From Paenibacillus sp. FSL W8-0186 (GTDB lineage: Bacteria; Bacillota; Bacilli; Paenibacillales; Paenibacillaceae), in contig NZ_CP150207.1 in the NCBI RefSeq assembly GCF_037969765.1, positions 558,001-622,000 on the forward strand: a stretch of 64,000 nt of DNA. The letters run 5' to 3'. A program made the translations under genes and the position numbers. Positions 38,685 to 47,353 of the stretch are shown here, piece by piece (positions within the stretch are counted from its first letter, which is position 1; every line of letters starts with the position of its first letter). The notes beneath the pieces were generated by a model that was not told the origin of the DNA, did no database searches, and worked only from the letters and a program-made list of their open reading frames with translations.

Positions 38685-38825
38685 ATATTATTTTCTTATT
38701 GGCCCTTTAAAGAGGGCTTTATTATTTGAATAGTGATTTTGAACTTTTATGTTCTTTATTTATTCTATGTAATTGTAAGTGGCCAATAAAAACAAACACA
38801 GGACGATCTATGATAAGAGAATCTA

Positions 38826-39050
38826 AGTCCTCGCTCCCGAGGAAGCGAATCCCACTGGAGAAGCTGATGTTATCCCCTGTAACCTCGACTGGGCTGGTCA
38901 TAACCACGAGCGTTAACAAGTGGAATTAGATTGTGGGTAAGGGAAAAGACTGAGTGAGGATATGGTGAGGAAATGAAAAGACCTCTATTACAAGTGGGCT
39001 ATAATCATGGGGGATAATCGGTGTGGGAGAGAGGTATAGCGAGGGAAATT
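38826..39050 (+). pseudogene. Decayed copy of binding-protein 3' end plus downstream flank (copy A)
   Basis: CTCGCTCCCGAGGAAGCG and ACTGGAGAAGCTGATGTTAT, then CCTCGACTGGGC, match the last ~45 codons of the lipoprotein gene ending at 33958, but with frame changes and stops. Similarity continues past the former stop into the flank (GGGCTATAATCATGGGGG, GAGAGAGGTATAGCGAGG), which also follows the intact gene. Confidence 0.8.
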
Positions 39051-39080
39051 TGAATGTATTTATATAAATGAGACAATTTC

Positions 39081-39240
39081 ACCTAACGTTATATTCACGC
39101 ATCGGAGCTTAACGGCTCCTCGGTCCGAGAGAAAGTGACTGGCAGGTGAAGCAGGCAGGTTCAGAGGATATTCGCGCCGACATTGTGCCCTACTGTTGCT
39201 CGCTTAAGCCGGTGGGACGTTGTGAACGGAAATGTCAGCT
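39081..39240 (+). repeat. attC-like element 3
   Basis: Left core ACCTAAC, then GTTATATTCACGC (39081-39100). The right end is TTGTGAACGGAAATGTCAGC (39220-39239). The internal part GGAGCTTAACGGCTCC forms a stem. It closely resembles the element at 41918, including the flank CAATTTCACCTAA. Confidence 0.55.
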
Positions 39241-39270
39241 GAAGTCATTGCAATGCTGCATAAGAAAGGG

Positions 39271-39870
39271 ATGGAACAATTGATCATTTGGATTAACGGA
39301 GCATTTGGATCTGGAAAGACAACTATAGCTTACGAATTGAATAGAAGAATTCCTAATTCGTTTGTATATGATCCCGAGAATGTAGGATATTTTATTAGAA
39401 AGAATATCCCTAAAGAAATTTTGAAAGACGATTTTCAAGATCATGTTATATGGAGAGAGATTAACCATTCAATTCTACAGACAATAAATACTGAATTCCC
39501 TGGCATAATAATAGTTCCTATGACAATTGTTAATCCTCAATATTTTAATGAAATAATAAATAATTTAAGATCGAATGGATTCGAGGTTAAGCATTTCACT
39601 TTACTTGCAAACCGTGAAATACTACTTAAACGACTGAGAAGCAGGGGGGATAACAAGAACTCTTGGCCTGCAATACAAATTGAAAGGTGCATTTCCAGCT
39701 TATCTCGGGACATGTTTAGGATACATATAAATACGGATAGCTTAACACTAGAAGAAATTATTGAGCGAATTGCAAGAGAGAGTAATATCGAGTTACAACC
39801 AGATAATAGAGGAATCATAAAAAAGAAAATAGATAGATTTATGACCCAAATAAAACAAATAAGAATCTAA
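39271..39870 (+). CDS. tmrB: TmrB-like tunicamycin resistance ATP-binding protein
   Basis: 199 residues from MEQLIIWINGAFGSGKTT. Walker A GAFGSGKT is at residues 10-17. VYDPENVGYFI, IVPMTIVNPQYFNEII and LLKRLRSRGDNKNSW closely match TmrB of Bacillus, a peripheral ATP-binding protein that protects against tunicamycin. Earlier in-frame ATGs exist at 39232 and 39253; the first lies inside the attC-like right end. The start used here matches the family N-terminus, but its ribosome site is very close (AAAGGG), so an upstream start is possible. A resistance cassette in the array is typical of integron cargo. Confidence 0.85.
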   Translation: MEQLIIWINGAFGSGKTTIAYELNRRIPNSFVYDPENVGYFIRKNIPKEILKDDFQDHVIWREINHSILQTINTEFPGIIIVPMTIVNPQYFNEIINNLRSNGFEVKHFTLLANREILLKRLRSRGDNKNSWPAIQIERCISSLSRDMFRIHINTDSLTLEEIIERIARESNIELQPDNRGIIKKKIDRFMTQIKQIRI

Positions 39871-39910
39871 AAGAGCATTTGAAAATATAGTCAAGGAAGG
39901 CAAGACTTCA

Positions 39911-39987
39911 TATAACACATTAGAAGGATTTCGGGAAGCAGAAGCAGCCGGATCACACCTGGTATTTGCCAGGCGAAAATGTTATAC
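39911..39987 (+). repeat. attC-like element 4 (short)
   Basis: TATAACA (39911-39917) pairs with TGTTATA (39980-39986). The right core GTTATAC precedes GATAGG. An inner hairpin CCTGG-TATTTG-CCAGG lies before the right end. At 77 bases it is the shortest and cleanest element. Confidence 0.55.
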
Positions 39988-40024
39988 GATAGGGTGAAGA
40001 TAAAAAGAAGAGGGCCACAGGCCC

Positions 40025-40297
40025 TTATTTCATTTGAATATGTAATTCGTTAAAAAGATATAGTGCATCTTTAAAACCTTGTAGATATATTTTACTTTCC
40101 AAAACAGTTTGTAATGAAGTTAGGGCATCTTCATAAAGAAATAGGGTGTGTTGAAGGTTATCGGGAAGCGTGTCTCGAATTATTTTTAGATACTGCTCAC
40201 ATTCAGAAGAAAACTGTTTAAGATCCGAGTTGGAATATAGTGTCTTTATACGATTACGAATTAAAGGATCAGCTAAAACATCTAAGGATTCTATCAA
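40025..40297 (-). CDS. Small helical protein, DUF6809-like (copy 1)
   Basis: 90 residues, acidic and helical. LPDNLQHTLFLYEDA and YLQGFKDALYLFNELH are shared almost exactly with a 95-residue protein at 48834-49121. The layout resembles the DUF6809 group of small Firmicutes proteins (from memory, not searched). It is one of very few minus-strand genes in the array. It is divergent from an HTH gene 150 bases away, so the two may form a control pair. A GGGAGGGAAG ribosome site precedes the start. Confidence 0.65.
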   Translation of the reverse strand: MIESLDVLADPLIRNRIKTLYSNSDLKQFSSECEQYLKIIRDTLPDNLQHTLFLYEDALTSLQTVLESKIYLQGFKDALYLFNELHIQMK

Positions 40298-40401
40298 TGA
40301 TCTTCCCTCCCTTCGTTAACTCTATAAGGTTATTATATACCTCTTTAAGGTTAGTTGTAAAGGTGAATTTTGACTCTGTAAGGTGAAATGATGACTTCTA
40401 A

Positions 40402-40430
40402 TTGATAAAAATGATTTTGAGAGATAATAT
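40402..40430 (+). promoter_or_regulatory. Promoter of the first HTH gene
   Basis: TTGATA (40402-40407), a 17-base spacer, then TAATAT (40425-40430). It lies 24 bases upstream of the TTG start. The copy at 49227 has the same arrangement. Confidence 0.65.
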
Positions 40431-40453
40431 ATTGATCATAGGAGGGGATCTGT

Positions 40454-40666
40454 TTGATAAAATGTAATATTAGAGTTCTAATGGCTGAGCACCGAATTGA
40501 TGATATAACAGAGTTGATGGAAAAATCAGGACTGAGTCGAAATTCGATTAACAAACTATATAAAGAAATAAATATTGAAACGACAAAATTAGAAACACTA
40601 TTAAAGCTGTGCGATACATTTGAGTGCAAACTATCAGATTTAATTGAATATACACCTGATCAGTAA
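40454..40666 (+). CDS. XRE/Cro-type small HTH regulator (copy 1)
   Basis: 70 residues, TTG start with AGGAGGGG seven bases upstream. IDDITELMEKSGLSRNSINK is the helix-turn-helix, and LLKLCDTFECKLSDLIEY is the typical C-terminal helix of minimal Cro/C1 regulators (YozG-like). It is divergent from the small DUF6809-like gene. The pair is duplicated at 48834-49499 with a diverged HTH. Likely an autoregulator of the pair. Confidence 0.8.
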   Translation: MIKCNIRVLMAEHRIDDITELMEKSGLSRNSINKLYKEINIETTKLETLLKLCDTFECKLSDLIEYTPDQ

Positions 40667-40703
40667 AATCATTAAATGATGTGGTATACTCATAGAAGAC
40701 CAC

Positions 40704-40849
40704 GTCGTAACAATCATCTTACGCTACGGGACATTCGCCCCTTGTTAGTCAGATGCGAAAGCATAGTAAAATATCCAAACAATACACGCCCGGACCTAAG
40801 ATAAGAGCCTCTAAGGACGGGGCGTGTCGTAGTTTCTAGGAACATTAAA
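40704..40849 (+). repeat. attC-like element 5
   Basis: Left GTCGTAACAATCATCTTACGC (40704 on) is a diverged core, and right CGTAGTTTCTAGGAACATTA ends at ~40848. Inside, ACGCCC...GGGGCGT encloses CCTAAGATAAGAGCCTCTAA, a stem shared with other elements of this family. Confidence 0.5.
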
Positions 40850-40885
40850 GATCTTGATAAAACTCAAACTAAGAATGGATCGAAC

Positions 40886-41250
40886 AACTACCATCTGCTC
40901 TCACCAACCGTGATGCCGGGGTGCCCGAGGAAGCCATCCCTTTGGAGAAGCTAATGTCATCCCCTACGACCTCGACTGGGCCGACCGAGCGCCTGAACAA
41001 TAATGGATGACCGAGGTGCTAGGTTTAGGCAAGGGGAAGGATTGAGGGAGTTTTTAGGTGATGGAGGGAGAATTGAAGACATTAGAGAGGGCCTAACTAC
41101 AATGTTGTAGCTAGGCTCTTTTTGTCGTTTCCTTGATTTTACAAATGAGCTATAATCATGGGTAATAATGGGTGGTGTGGGAGAGAGGTATAGCGAGGAA
41201 AGATGATAGGGATTAGGGACACGAATTTCGCAAAATGAAAGGGAATATGA
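40886..41250 (+). pseudogene. Decayed copy of binding-protein 3' end plus flank (copy B)
   Basis: Starts at AACTACCATCTGCTCTCACC. It includes GTGCCCGAGGAAGCCATCCC, CTACGACCTCGACTGGGCC and GACCGAGGTGCTAGGTTTAG, matching the end of the gene at 32930-33958 but with frameshifts. It then carries the terminator and the ACAAATGAGCTATAATCATG flank. The best preserved of three copies. Confidence 0.85.
41088..41123 (+). terminator. Copied terminator
   Basis: GCCTAACTACAA pairs with TTGTAGCTAGGC with one G-T change, followed by TCTTTTT. It is the duplicate of the ABC operon terminator at 34008, carried along with the pseudogene copy. Confidence 0.8.
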
Positions 41251-41331
41251 AATTCATGAATGTACTTGATAATAGCGTGTTGGTGAAGGGCCGAAAAATT
41301 GCCTAATATCTATTTTTATGGAGGTTCATAG

Positions 41332-41886
41332 ATGTTTATATCTAAAGAACAAAGAGAAAAAATTAAATTACTAAATAGTTTGTTAGGGATGAACCATCGA
41401 AGTAAACCATTTGATTTTAATAATACTGAAGATCTAATTGAAGCAGTAGAGTTAGTAACCGCTGAATTTGTAGATATGGTTCAATATTGGGGGAAAATTA
41501 GTGATTTGAACTCAAGCTTTGATGAAAGCATTGAACATTTTTATCCAGCGAATTGGTTTGGTATCTCTCAAAGTGGTACAACAAACGATGAAGATATTGA
41601 TAATGCAATATTAGCTATAAATAAGGCAGAAGATGCTTTAAGAGTTTTACTTGATAGGGCTGAAATTAAGTGCAATGAAATCTGGAAGTATTTATTTACT
41701 TCCAAACAAAATGAAGTGATACGTCATTTTATTGAAGAGGAAACGTTAAATTTAATTGACATTCAACTGTTGTATAAGATATTGGACAATGAAATAGTCG
41801 AAATAGTGATTGAAATGGATTATGACGGAAACATCCAAAATTCAACACGTAACTTTGCTAAAGCACTAGTAGGTAGATTTAAATAA
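41332..41886 (+). CDS. Unrecognised cassette protein, 184 residues
   Basis: Starts MFISKEQREKIKLLNSLLG after a GGAGG site. Acidic, soluble and mostly helical by eye (for example NAILAINKAEDALRVLLDRAEI). No motif that I recognise. It is a single gene between the pseudogene copy and an attC-like element, and as AT-rich as its neighbours. A real gene is supported by the ribosome site, length and codon pattern; no function can be stated. Confidence 0.7.
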   Translation: MFISKEQREKIKLLNSLLGMNHRSKPFDFNNTEDLIEAVELVTAEFVDMVQYWGKISDLNSSFDESIEHFYPANWFGISQSGTTNDEDIDNAILAINKAEDALRVLLDRAEIKCNEIWKYLFTSKQNEVIRHFIEEETLNLIDIQLLYKILDNEIVEIVIEMDYDGNIQNSTRNFAKALVGRFK

Positions 41887-41917
41887 TTTGATGTATTTAT
41901 ATGGATTAGACAATTTC

Positions 41918-42068
41918 ACCTAATATTATATTCACTCATCAGAGCTTAACGGCTCACTGTCCGTGAGAAGCAGAGAAGCAGCTTCAGCGGACGTATCCGC
42001 ATCGATCGTGGCCCTCCCGTTGGTCACTTAAGTCGGTGGGATGTTGTTAATATAAGGATTCTATGTAA
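41918..42068 (+). repeat. attC-like element 6
   Basis: ACCTAATATTATATTCACTC (left core with AAT instead of AAC), then GAGCTTAACGGCTC stem. The right end is less certain, around GTTGTTAATATAAGG and ATTCTATGTAAATTG. The flank and interior match the element at 39081 (CAATTTCACCTAA, CTTAAGTCGGTGGGATGTTG). Confidence 0.5.
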
Positions 42069-42099
42069 ATTGTCCAAAAGAATTAATGAGGTATATATA

Positions 42100-42825
42100 A
42101 TGGATGAAAAAAATATTATTAATGAATTAATAGAGCAAGTACCTGATGATATTAAAGAGAAAAGTTTGGCTGGTGCTGTTTCTGTACTAGGAATTTTATT
42201 AAAAGAACCATTAATTGAGGTTGGGCATTTATTACAAGATAAGATTAAAGCAAAAAGATACTCTAATATGATTGATATTATTGCTAGAGCAAAAGATAAG
42301 TTGGGCAAGAAAGGCGTTTCACTAAATGAACCTAGTCTAAAAGTTATTTTACCATTACTTGAGAATAGTTCATTAGAAGATGATGAGGGTTTGAAGGATA
42401 AATGGTCATCACTGCTTAGGAATGTTCTTGATGAAAGTAAAGCTAATGATCCTCATTTATCATTTGTGAATATATTAAATGAACTTACTCCAAAAGAAGC
42501 ACAAATTCTTGATTACTTGTATAAAAACTATGGAGAAAATAGCTTCGATGTGTTTGAATCAGGCTATCTTATTGAATCTGAGTTTGGTATTGATTTTGAG
42601 AACTTCAAAGTTTATCTGGATAATTTTATCAGACTTGCAATCGTAGAAAACATCCTTGATAGAGAACTTCGCGATTTCTTGAGAAATAATAAAATATATG
42701 TAGAAGAAACTAGAGAAGAGTACTTTAGAACGTTTGATGTAGTTAGTAAGGAATTTAATATTAATGGAACTAATCTCAACTTTACATACTTGGGTAAAGC
42801 GTTATTGGAAGCATGTGCTTTGTAG
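42100..42825 (+). CDS. Abi-alpha / DUF4393 family protein
   Basis: 241 residues from MDEKNIINELIEQ, with AATGAGG upstream; a longer frame from 42070 overlaps the attC-like element. LLKEPLIEVGHLLQDKIKAK and IIARAKDKLGKKGVS are typical of the Abi-alpha (DUF4393) group, named after lactococcal abortive-infection proteins that stop phage growth at the cost of the cell. The rest is helical, without catalytic motifs. Its presence supports a defence character for part of the array. Confidence 0.75.
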   Translation: MDEKNIINELIEQVPDDIKEKSLAGAVSVLGILLKEPLIEVGHLLQDKIKAKRYSNMIDIIARAKDKLGKKGVSLNEPSLKVILPLLENSSLEDDEGLKDKWSSLLRNVLDESKANDPHLSFVNILNELTPKEAQILDYLYKNYGENSFDVFESGYLIESEFGIDFENFKVYLDNFIRLAIVENILDRELRDFLRNNKIYVEETREEYFRTFDVVSKEFNINGTNLNFTYLGKALLEACAL

Positions 42826-42939
42826 TGGAGAACTTCACATAGCACGGTATCTTGCTGTAGGGGTCCAGCTCTCCTCCTTACCATTATTGAAGAAAAAAAC
42901 AGACTTTTTGAAGGGTATTTCGAAAAGGGCATTAATATC

Positions 42940-43082
42940 ATCTAACACTGTATTCACGCATCGGGGCTATCGCCCCTCGTTATCAGATGTTTAATCATGA
43001 AGAAACTCAGATAACAAACGCCTCAGTCTAAGAAAAGAGCTATCTAAGACTGGGGCATTTCGTGAATACAAGAATGTTATAT
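42940..43082 (+). repeat. attC-like element 7 (best example)
   Basis: Left ATCTAACACTGTATTCACGC (42940-42959) with a core that fits RYYYAAC exactly. Right CGTGAATACAAGAATGTTAT (43061-43080) is its imperfect complement with extra unpaired bases, and the core GTTATAT is at 43076-43082. Inner stems are CGGGGC-TAT-CGCCCC and GCCTCAGTCT (43020-43029) with AGACTGGGGC (43047-43056). Total 143 bases. Confidence 0.65.
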
Positions 43083-43117
43083 GAAATATCCAAAACATTC
43101 TGTAGAGGAGTTTGGGA

Positions 43118-43534
43118 ATGATTAATCAATTCTCAAAAAGCCAAAAACTTCAAAGTATATTAAGCATAATAGAAGCAGAACCCACATTTTACTCTGACGA
43201 AGAAATAATTCAGTGTGTAGATAAATTCCTGCCAAGCTACAACTGTCAAGGAGCTGCTACAGGATATTTCTCTATTATTTCACATCTCTGTTACTACAGG
43301 CCCGATCTTGAAATCCCATTAATGAAGATTGCATTGAAACCATTATATTATCTTGGAATTGAAGATCCAGGCATTGCTATTAAATGGGTTCAAGCCTATG
43401 TAAGTGAGATGAACAACAATGATTATTATACATCTAAACAAGGAAGGACATGGATTACAAGTCACTTGAAAAATAAAATTGGAATCATTCCAAGGATTTT
43501 TAAAGAAATAGAACTTGAAGATAATGTTGAATAG
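43118..43534 (+). CDS. Unrecognised cassette protein, 138 residues
   Basis: Starts MINQFSKSQKLQSIL with GAGGAG seven bases upstream; an in-frame TTG at 43112 is less likely. It contains ATGYFSIISHLCYYRPDLEI and a basic C-terminal part (SKQGRTWITSHLKNKIG). No known family seen. The gene lies only 35 bases after the right core of an attC-like element and is followed by another, the classical one-gene cassette arrangement. Confidence 0.7.
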   Translation: MINQFSKSQKLQSILSIIEAEPTFYSDEEIIQCVDKFLPSYNCQGAATGYFSIISHLCYYRPDLEIPLMKIALKPLYYLGIEDPGIAIKWVQAYVSEMNNNDYYTSKQGRTWITSHLKNKIGIIPRIFKEIELEDNVE

Positions 43535-43660
43535 AGTAGCTGAAATAGCGTAGTAAACGAGAAAAGATAAAACAGAGAGGGTATCAAAAAAAGTCGCAAG
43601 TGGAATAGAAGAGGGGAAGGCCGCATTTTGAGTGTTTAATTCGAAGAGTCCGGATACATC

Positions 43661-43782
43661 AAATAACATTATACTCAAGCACCTGGCATTCGGCTCTCCT
43701 CCGGCAGAAGGACGTTGGAAGGCATCGAGTAGCCGGACACCCCCGACTCCGTCGGACGTCGCGAACACCGGAAATGTTAGAC
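43661..43782 (+). repeat. attC-like element 8
   Basis: Left AAATAACATTATACTCAAGC (43661-43680). Right GCGAACACCGGAAATGTTAG then AC, core GTTAGAC at 43776-43782, an exact GTTRRRY match. TCCGGC/GCCGGA arms lie inside. The ATG of this right end begins an open frame into the next gene. Confidence 0.6.
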
Positions 43783-43839
43783 GAAATTCCTGAAGGCAAA
43801 GCTCAAAGACATCTAATTTATTTAGTTAAGGGTGGTTTA

Positions 43840-44610
43840 ATGAATTTTCATATTCGATCTCCACTCGTGGAGACAACACAACTATATAGATATATGACTT
43901 TTAACCAGTTTGTTTCTTTAGTTGAACAAAGGAAATTCTACCTGACTAGAATTCAAAATTGGGAGGACACTTGGGAATTACCGAGCTTTTCGATTCCTAC
44001 CAAGATAGAAACTGGAGAAATCACATACGATAGCAAAATGGGTGAAAAATATTTGTATGGTTCTTGCTGGACTAGATTAGGTGAATCTGATGCGATGTGG
44101 AGAATATATGCCCCACAAAGAGATGGCATTATGATTAAAACCACAGTAAAAAAATTTGAAACCTTAGAACAGCTTTCAAATGGATATATATCTACTGTTT
44201 ACTACTATAATGACCTTTTAGATGGATTAGGAAAGACATTGTCAGATCGCGATTTCAGGCGCCCATATAGTTTGGGATTGATAAAAAGAGAAGCATTTTC
44301 TCATGAAAATGAGGTGAGATTTCTATACTATGATAACCCTATTGCTAAACTTGCAGAAAAACTAGAAAATGATCCCACATTAGATTTGTCTCAACCAGAT
44401 GAATATCCTGACTATGTATATTCCTCATTTAATCCAATCGATTTTATTGAGGGAATTACCATTGACCCAAGAGCTGAAGAGTGGCTTGTAAATACGATAA
44501 TGATGTATTCTAAAAGAGCAGGTTTCAAAATTAACCCGCAAAAATCCAAGTTATATTCGAAAGATGTATATGGAGAGACAGGGTATCATTTTGTTAGAAG
44601 GACTTTATAA
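43840..44610 (+). CDS. DUF2971 family protein (second copy)
   Basis: 256 residues from MNFHIRSPLVETTQLYRYM, with AAGGGTGG upstream. An in-frame ATG at 43774 lies inside the attC-like core and would add 22 residues. YRYMTFNQFVSLVEQRKFYL and CWTRLGESDAMWRIYAP, plus IKREAFSHENEVRFLYY, mark it as DUF2971, diverged from the copy at 35526. Role unknown. Confidence 0.8.
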   Translation: MNFHIRSPLVETTQLYRYMTFNQFVSLVEQRKFYLTRIQNWEDTWELPSFSIPTKIETGEITYDSKMGEKYLYGSCWTRLGESDAMWRIYAPQRDGIMIKTTVKKFETLEQLSNGYISTVYYYNDLLDGLGKTLSDRDFRRPYSLGLIKREAFSHENEVRFLYYDNPIAKLAEKLENDPTLDLSQPDEYPDYVYSSFNPIDFIEGITIDPRAEEWLVNTIMMYSKRAGFKINPQKSKLYSKDVYGETGYHFVRRTL

Positions 44611-44650
44611 GATTGTATACATATACTTGTAAGCACCTCTATGTAATTTC

Positions 44651-44795
44651 TTCTAACACTGTATTCACGCTGCATTGCTATCGCCTTGTGGCTGTCGGAT
44701 GTATAATCGTGGAAGAAGCCCAGACAACAAACGACCCAGCCTAAGATAAAAGCTATCTAAGGCTGGGTCGTTGCGTGAGCACCTGAACGTTAGCT
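44651..44795 (+). repeat. attC-like element 9
   Basis: Left TTCTAACACTGTATTCACGC (44651-44670). Right GCGTGAGCACCTGAACGTTA then GCT (core 44789-44795). A perfect stem of GACCCAGCCT (44733-44742) with AGGCTGGGTC (44760-44769) lies inside. The interior closely matches element 7 (AACAAACG, CTAAGATAAAAGCTATCTAA). Confidence 0.65.
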
Positions 44796-44865
44796 GAAAT
44801 TAACATAAGGGAAATAATATAGAATAAAATCCCTTAAAAAAATATTAAGTAAGGAGAGACAATAT

Positions 44866-45936
44866 ATGAATATAACAGGATCTTACAAGGAATATTATAA
44901 TGACGCACTTAAGCAGGTTTTAGTAGATCTTGAAGATGAAAAGAATCATGAGAATGTACAGAAATTAATAGAAGAATTTTTAACAAAAGCTACACCAATT
45001 ATCACTGAGTCCCTTAAGAAATCACAAGGGGAAATGTTAGAGGATCATAGGTTACTTCGAAGTGAATTTGAAGCTAGATTAAACCGAAGGTGGTCTAAGC
45101 CACTTGCACTATTAGAGTCACTAATTATTATCTCACTTGAAAGTGGTGAGGCTTTTTACCATGAATGTAATTCTATTGCAACGACCGAATCTAATTTAGT
45201 ATTTGAAGTCCTTATTAAAATTCATGCAAGAGCCTGTCAAATATCATGTGAAATATTGGCTCTATTACGAAGTGGTTTTGCTGATGGAGCTTTGTCCAGA
45301 TGGCGGACATTACATGAACTATCAGTTCTTTCATTCTTCATTTGCCAGCATGGGGATGAGATTGCTCTAATGTATTTAGAATATGAATATATTGAAAGAT
45401 ACTATGAAATGAAAGAATATGTAAAATATGCGTCTAGGCTTGGCCATGATGAGCTTAATCAAGAAGATATCGATAATTTAGTAGAAATAAGAGAAGAACT
45501 TATAAATAAATATGGTAGTGATTTTGAAAAATCCTACGGATGGACAATGAAAGTATTAGATAAAAAGAATAGAAACTTCAAGGGTGTAGAAGAAAGTATT
45601 AACTTAGATTACTTAAGGCCATATTATAAATTAGCATGTAATTACATACATCTTGGACCCAAAGCTAGTTCACATTCATTAAGTATAATCGAAGGTAGAA
45701 ACGTATTGTTAACAGGTTCATCGAACTATGGCTTAGCAGATCCTGGACAGAATACTTGCCTTTCATTAACGCAGATTACGACATGTTTATTAACATTATA
45801 TCCTTCGTATGAACGATTATTAACTTGTAGAGTTATGGATGCATATCTCGAAGAAGCAAGTGAGTTATTTGTTGAGGTACAAAAACAAATTGAAAAAGAG
45901 GAGGAATCGGATATTGAAGAAAATGTATATGAATAG
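44866..45936 (+). CDS. DUF5677 family protein
   Basis: 356 residues, with AAGGAGAG before the ATG. The central region (HARACQISCEILALLRSGFA, GALSRWRTLHELSVLSFFI, YKLACNYIHLGPKASSH) is the helical DUF5677 domain. Such proteins are abundant in mobile and defence-rich regions but have no known activity. The C-terminus is very acidic. Single gene between attC-like elements. Confidence 0.78.
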   Translation: MNITGSYKEYYNDALKQVLVDLEDEKNHENVQKLIEEFLTKATPIITESLKKSQGEMLEDHRLLRSEFEARLNRRWSKPLALLESLIIISLESGEAFYHECNSIATTESNLVFEVLIKIHARACQISCEILALLRSGFADGALSRWRTLHELSVLSFFICQHGDEIALMYLEYEYIERYYEMKEYVKYASRLGHDELNQEDIDNLVEIREELINKYGSDFEKSYGWTMKVLDKKNRNFKGVEESINLDYLRPYYKLACNYIHLGPKASSHSLSIIEGRNVLLTGSSNYGLADPGQNTCLSLTQITTCLLTLYPSYERLLTCRVMDAYLEEASELFVEVQKQIEKEEESDIEENVYE

Positions 45937-45992
45937 ATTAATATATATTCTATTGTAAGTATTTAAATTTTGTAATTCAAGAAGTTGTAGAC

Positions 45993-46292
45993 ATCAGCCA
46001 ATATGGTATTCACGATACAGGGCTATTACCGTTAACAGATGTATATTCATGAGCTCTGTCGACAACATTCAGGCAGAAAACTCAGTGAGCCTAACCGCGT
46101 CGTGGCCGGCCCCAGAGCCTTAAGATTTTCGAGTTCGTAAAAATAAAGACTGAGAATTCAGAATCCTAAAACCGATGCTAAGAGCTGACGCTCTTAGTTC
46201 AGAGGAAAATTCTGAGATGCAACAAATCAATTTCATTAAGATTAATATATTTATGAAAAATCGACGTCATGTATTCATAATCGTTATTAGAA
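45993..46292 (+). repeat. attC-like element 10, degenerate and interrupted
   Basis: Left AGCCAATATGGTATTCACG (45996 on) and GGGCTATTACC are a decayed left half. The right half may be CATGTATTCATAATCGTTAT (46267-46286). Between them lie a GCCTAAC core (~46088) and a perfect hairpin CTAAGAGC-TGAC-GCTCTTAG (46179-46198). No gene is seen in this 400-base gap. Confidence 0.35.
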
Positions 46293-46352
46293 ATACTTCA
46301 TTAGAAATACTTCAAATGATTAAAAAACAATAGAAGGGGTGGGTGGTCCATT

Positions 46353-46628
46353 ATGTCAGCCGATTTGATAAGATTGTTAAATTCAATAGGAAAAAGTGTA
46401 TTTGTAGAGTACTACGAAGTGTTTTCAAATAAAAGTATGAGTAATGAAGAAAAGATATTGAAATTGCCGAAGGAGCGTAAGATTACAGGCTCTCGTACTA
46501 TGATCACCTGTGCAAATAGAATATTTGAATATGGATTAGAAAAAGAAGCACTAAAAATTATAGTCAATTCACGTATTGAACAAGAATCGATTGATAAGGC
46601 AAGATACCTATTAAGAGAGTTATCTTAA
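46353..46628 (+). CDS. Unrecognised small protein, 91 residues
   Basis: Begins MSADLIRLLNSIGKSVFVEY after AGAAGGGGTGGG. Charged, helical and basic in the middle (KLPKERKITGSRTMITCANRIF), which could bind nucleic acid, but no known domain is visible. Single gene; AT-rich. Confidence 0.6.
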   Translation: MSADLIRLLNSIGKSVFVEYYEVFSNKSMSNEEKILKLPKERKITGSRTMITCANRIFEYGLEKEALKIIVNSRIEQESIDKARYLLRELS

Positions 46629-46670
46629 AAAAGCATATTCGAGAGGCGGAGGAACTCCGTCTGTCGGTCT

Positions 46671-46808
46671 AGTTTGTTTCTTTGCGATAAATATGATAGT
46701 GGTGAGCTGACTGGAGCCACAGAGGATGAAGATTGGATTATTAATGCACAAGAGATTCTGATTAAATTTGAAACTACAAGTACGACAATAACTTGTACAG
46801 AGGCTTAG
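46671..46808 (+). pseudogene. C-terminal fragment of an unidentified gene
   Basis: A frame without a start encodes an acidic tail (CDKYDSGELTGATEDEDWII then NAQEILIKFETTSTTITCTE) and ends in TAG. The sequence looks like real protein but has no ribosome site, so it is probably the remnant of a lost cassette gene. Family not recognised. Confidence 0.4.
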
Positions 46809-46862
46809 TCCGTCGGATCCGGTGGCTTGCGCTCCCTTAAGCCTCTCGGGTTCTAGATACAA
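46800..46862 (+). repeat. Hairpin repeat ending CTCTCGGGTTCTAGATACAA
   Basis: GAGGCTTA (46800-46807) pairs with TAAGCCTC (46838-46845), followed by TCGGGTTCTAGATACAACA. The same tail occurs at 54367-54387. It may be a second class of cassette-end site. Confidence 0.5.
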
Positions 46863-46898
46863 CAATTGAAATCCCCAAAGCATAAAGGAGAGATTCGA

Positions 46899-47312
46899 GT
46901 GTCGTTGGTACATGATAATGAAGTACTATCCTATGAAGTAGACTTGAGAAGAGAGAAGATCATACTTCATACATTGTATGATAGTAGAGGATTGATTGAG
47001 TATACAGATGTTAACTTTGATGGTGTCCTATGTCATATGTTTGAACATCAACTACAAGGCAGTATCATACTTGATATTAATGACTATGAACTGGAACTCT
47101 TCTTTAAAAACAAAGAAAACATAAAACTACTTGATAAAAACAAGGATTACGGGTGGCCATTGATTTATGATAACATTGATCAATTCAAAGAAAAGTTGAG
47201 ACAAGCTGAGTACAAATACATAGTAATTATGTCTGCTTACGGATTAAATGGATGGGTACTGGCCAAGGATTATAAAATACAAGTGAAGCAAAAAGAAGAA
47301 GTAAAAGATTAA
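46899..47312 (+). CDS. Unrecognised cassette protein, 137 residues
   Basis: A GTG start is chosen because AAAGGAGAG lies six bases upstream; an earlier in-frame TTG at 46866 has no ribosome site. The sequence (SLVHDNEVLSYEVDLRREKI ... GLIEYTDVNFDGVLCHMFEH) has mixed alpha/beta character, resembling small immunity-type or DUF proteins, but no family is recognised. It is followed within 42 bases by an attC-like element. Confidence 0.65.
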   Translation: MSLVHDNEVLSYEVDLRREKIILHTLYDSRGLIEYTDVNFDGVLCHMFEHQLQGSIILDINDYELELFFKNKENIKLLDKNKDYGWPLIYDNIDQFKEKLRQAEYKYIVIMSAYGLNGWVLAKDYKIQVKQKEEVKD

Positions 47313-47353
47313 TGGGGGGAATTTGGTGGAGCCTCAAGGGAGGCATAGACATT

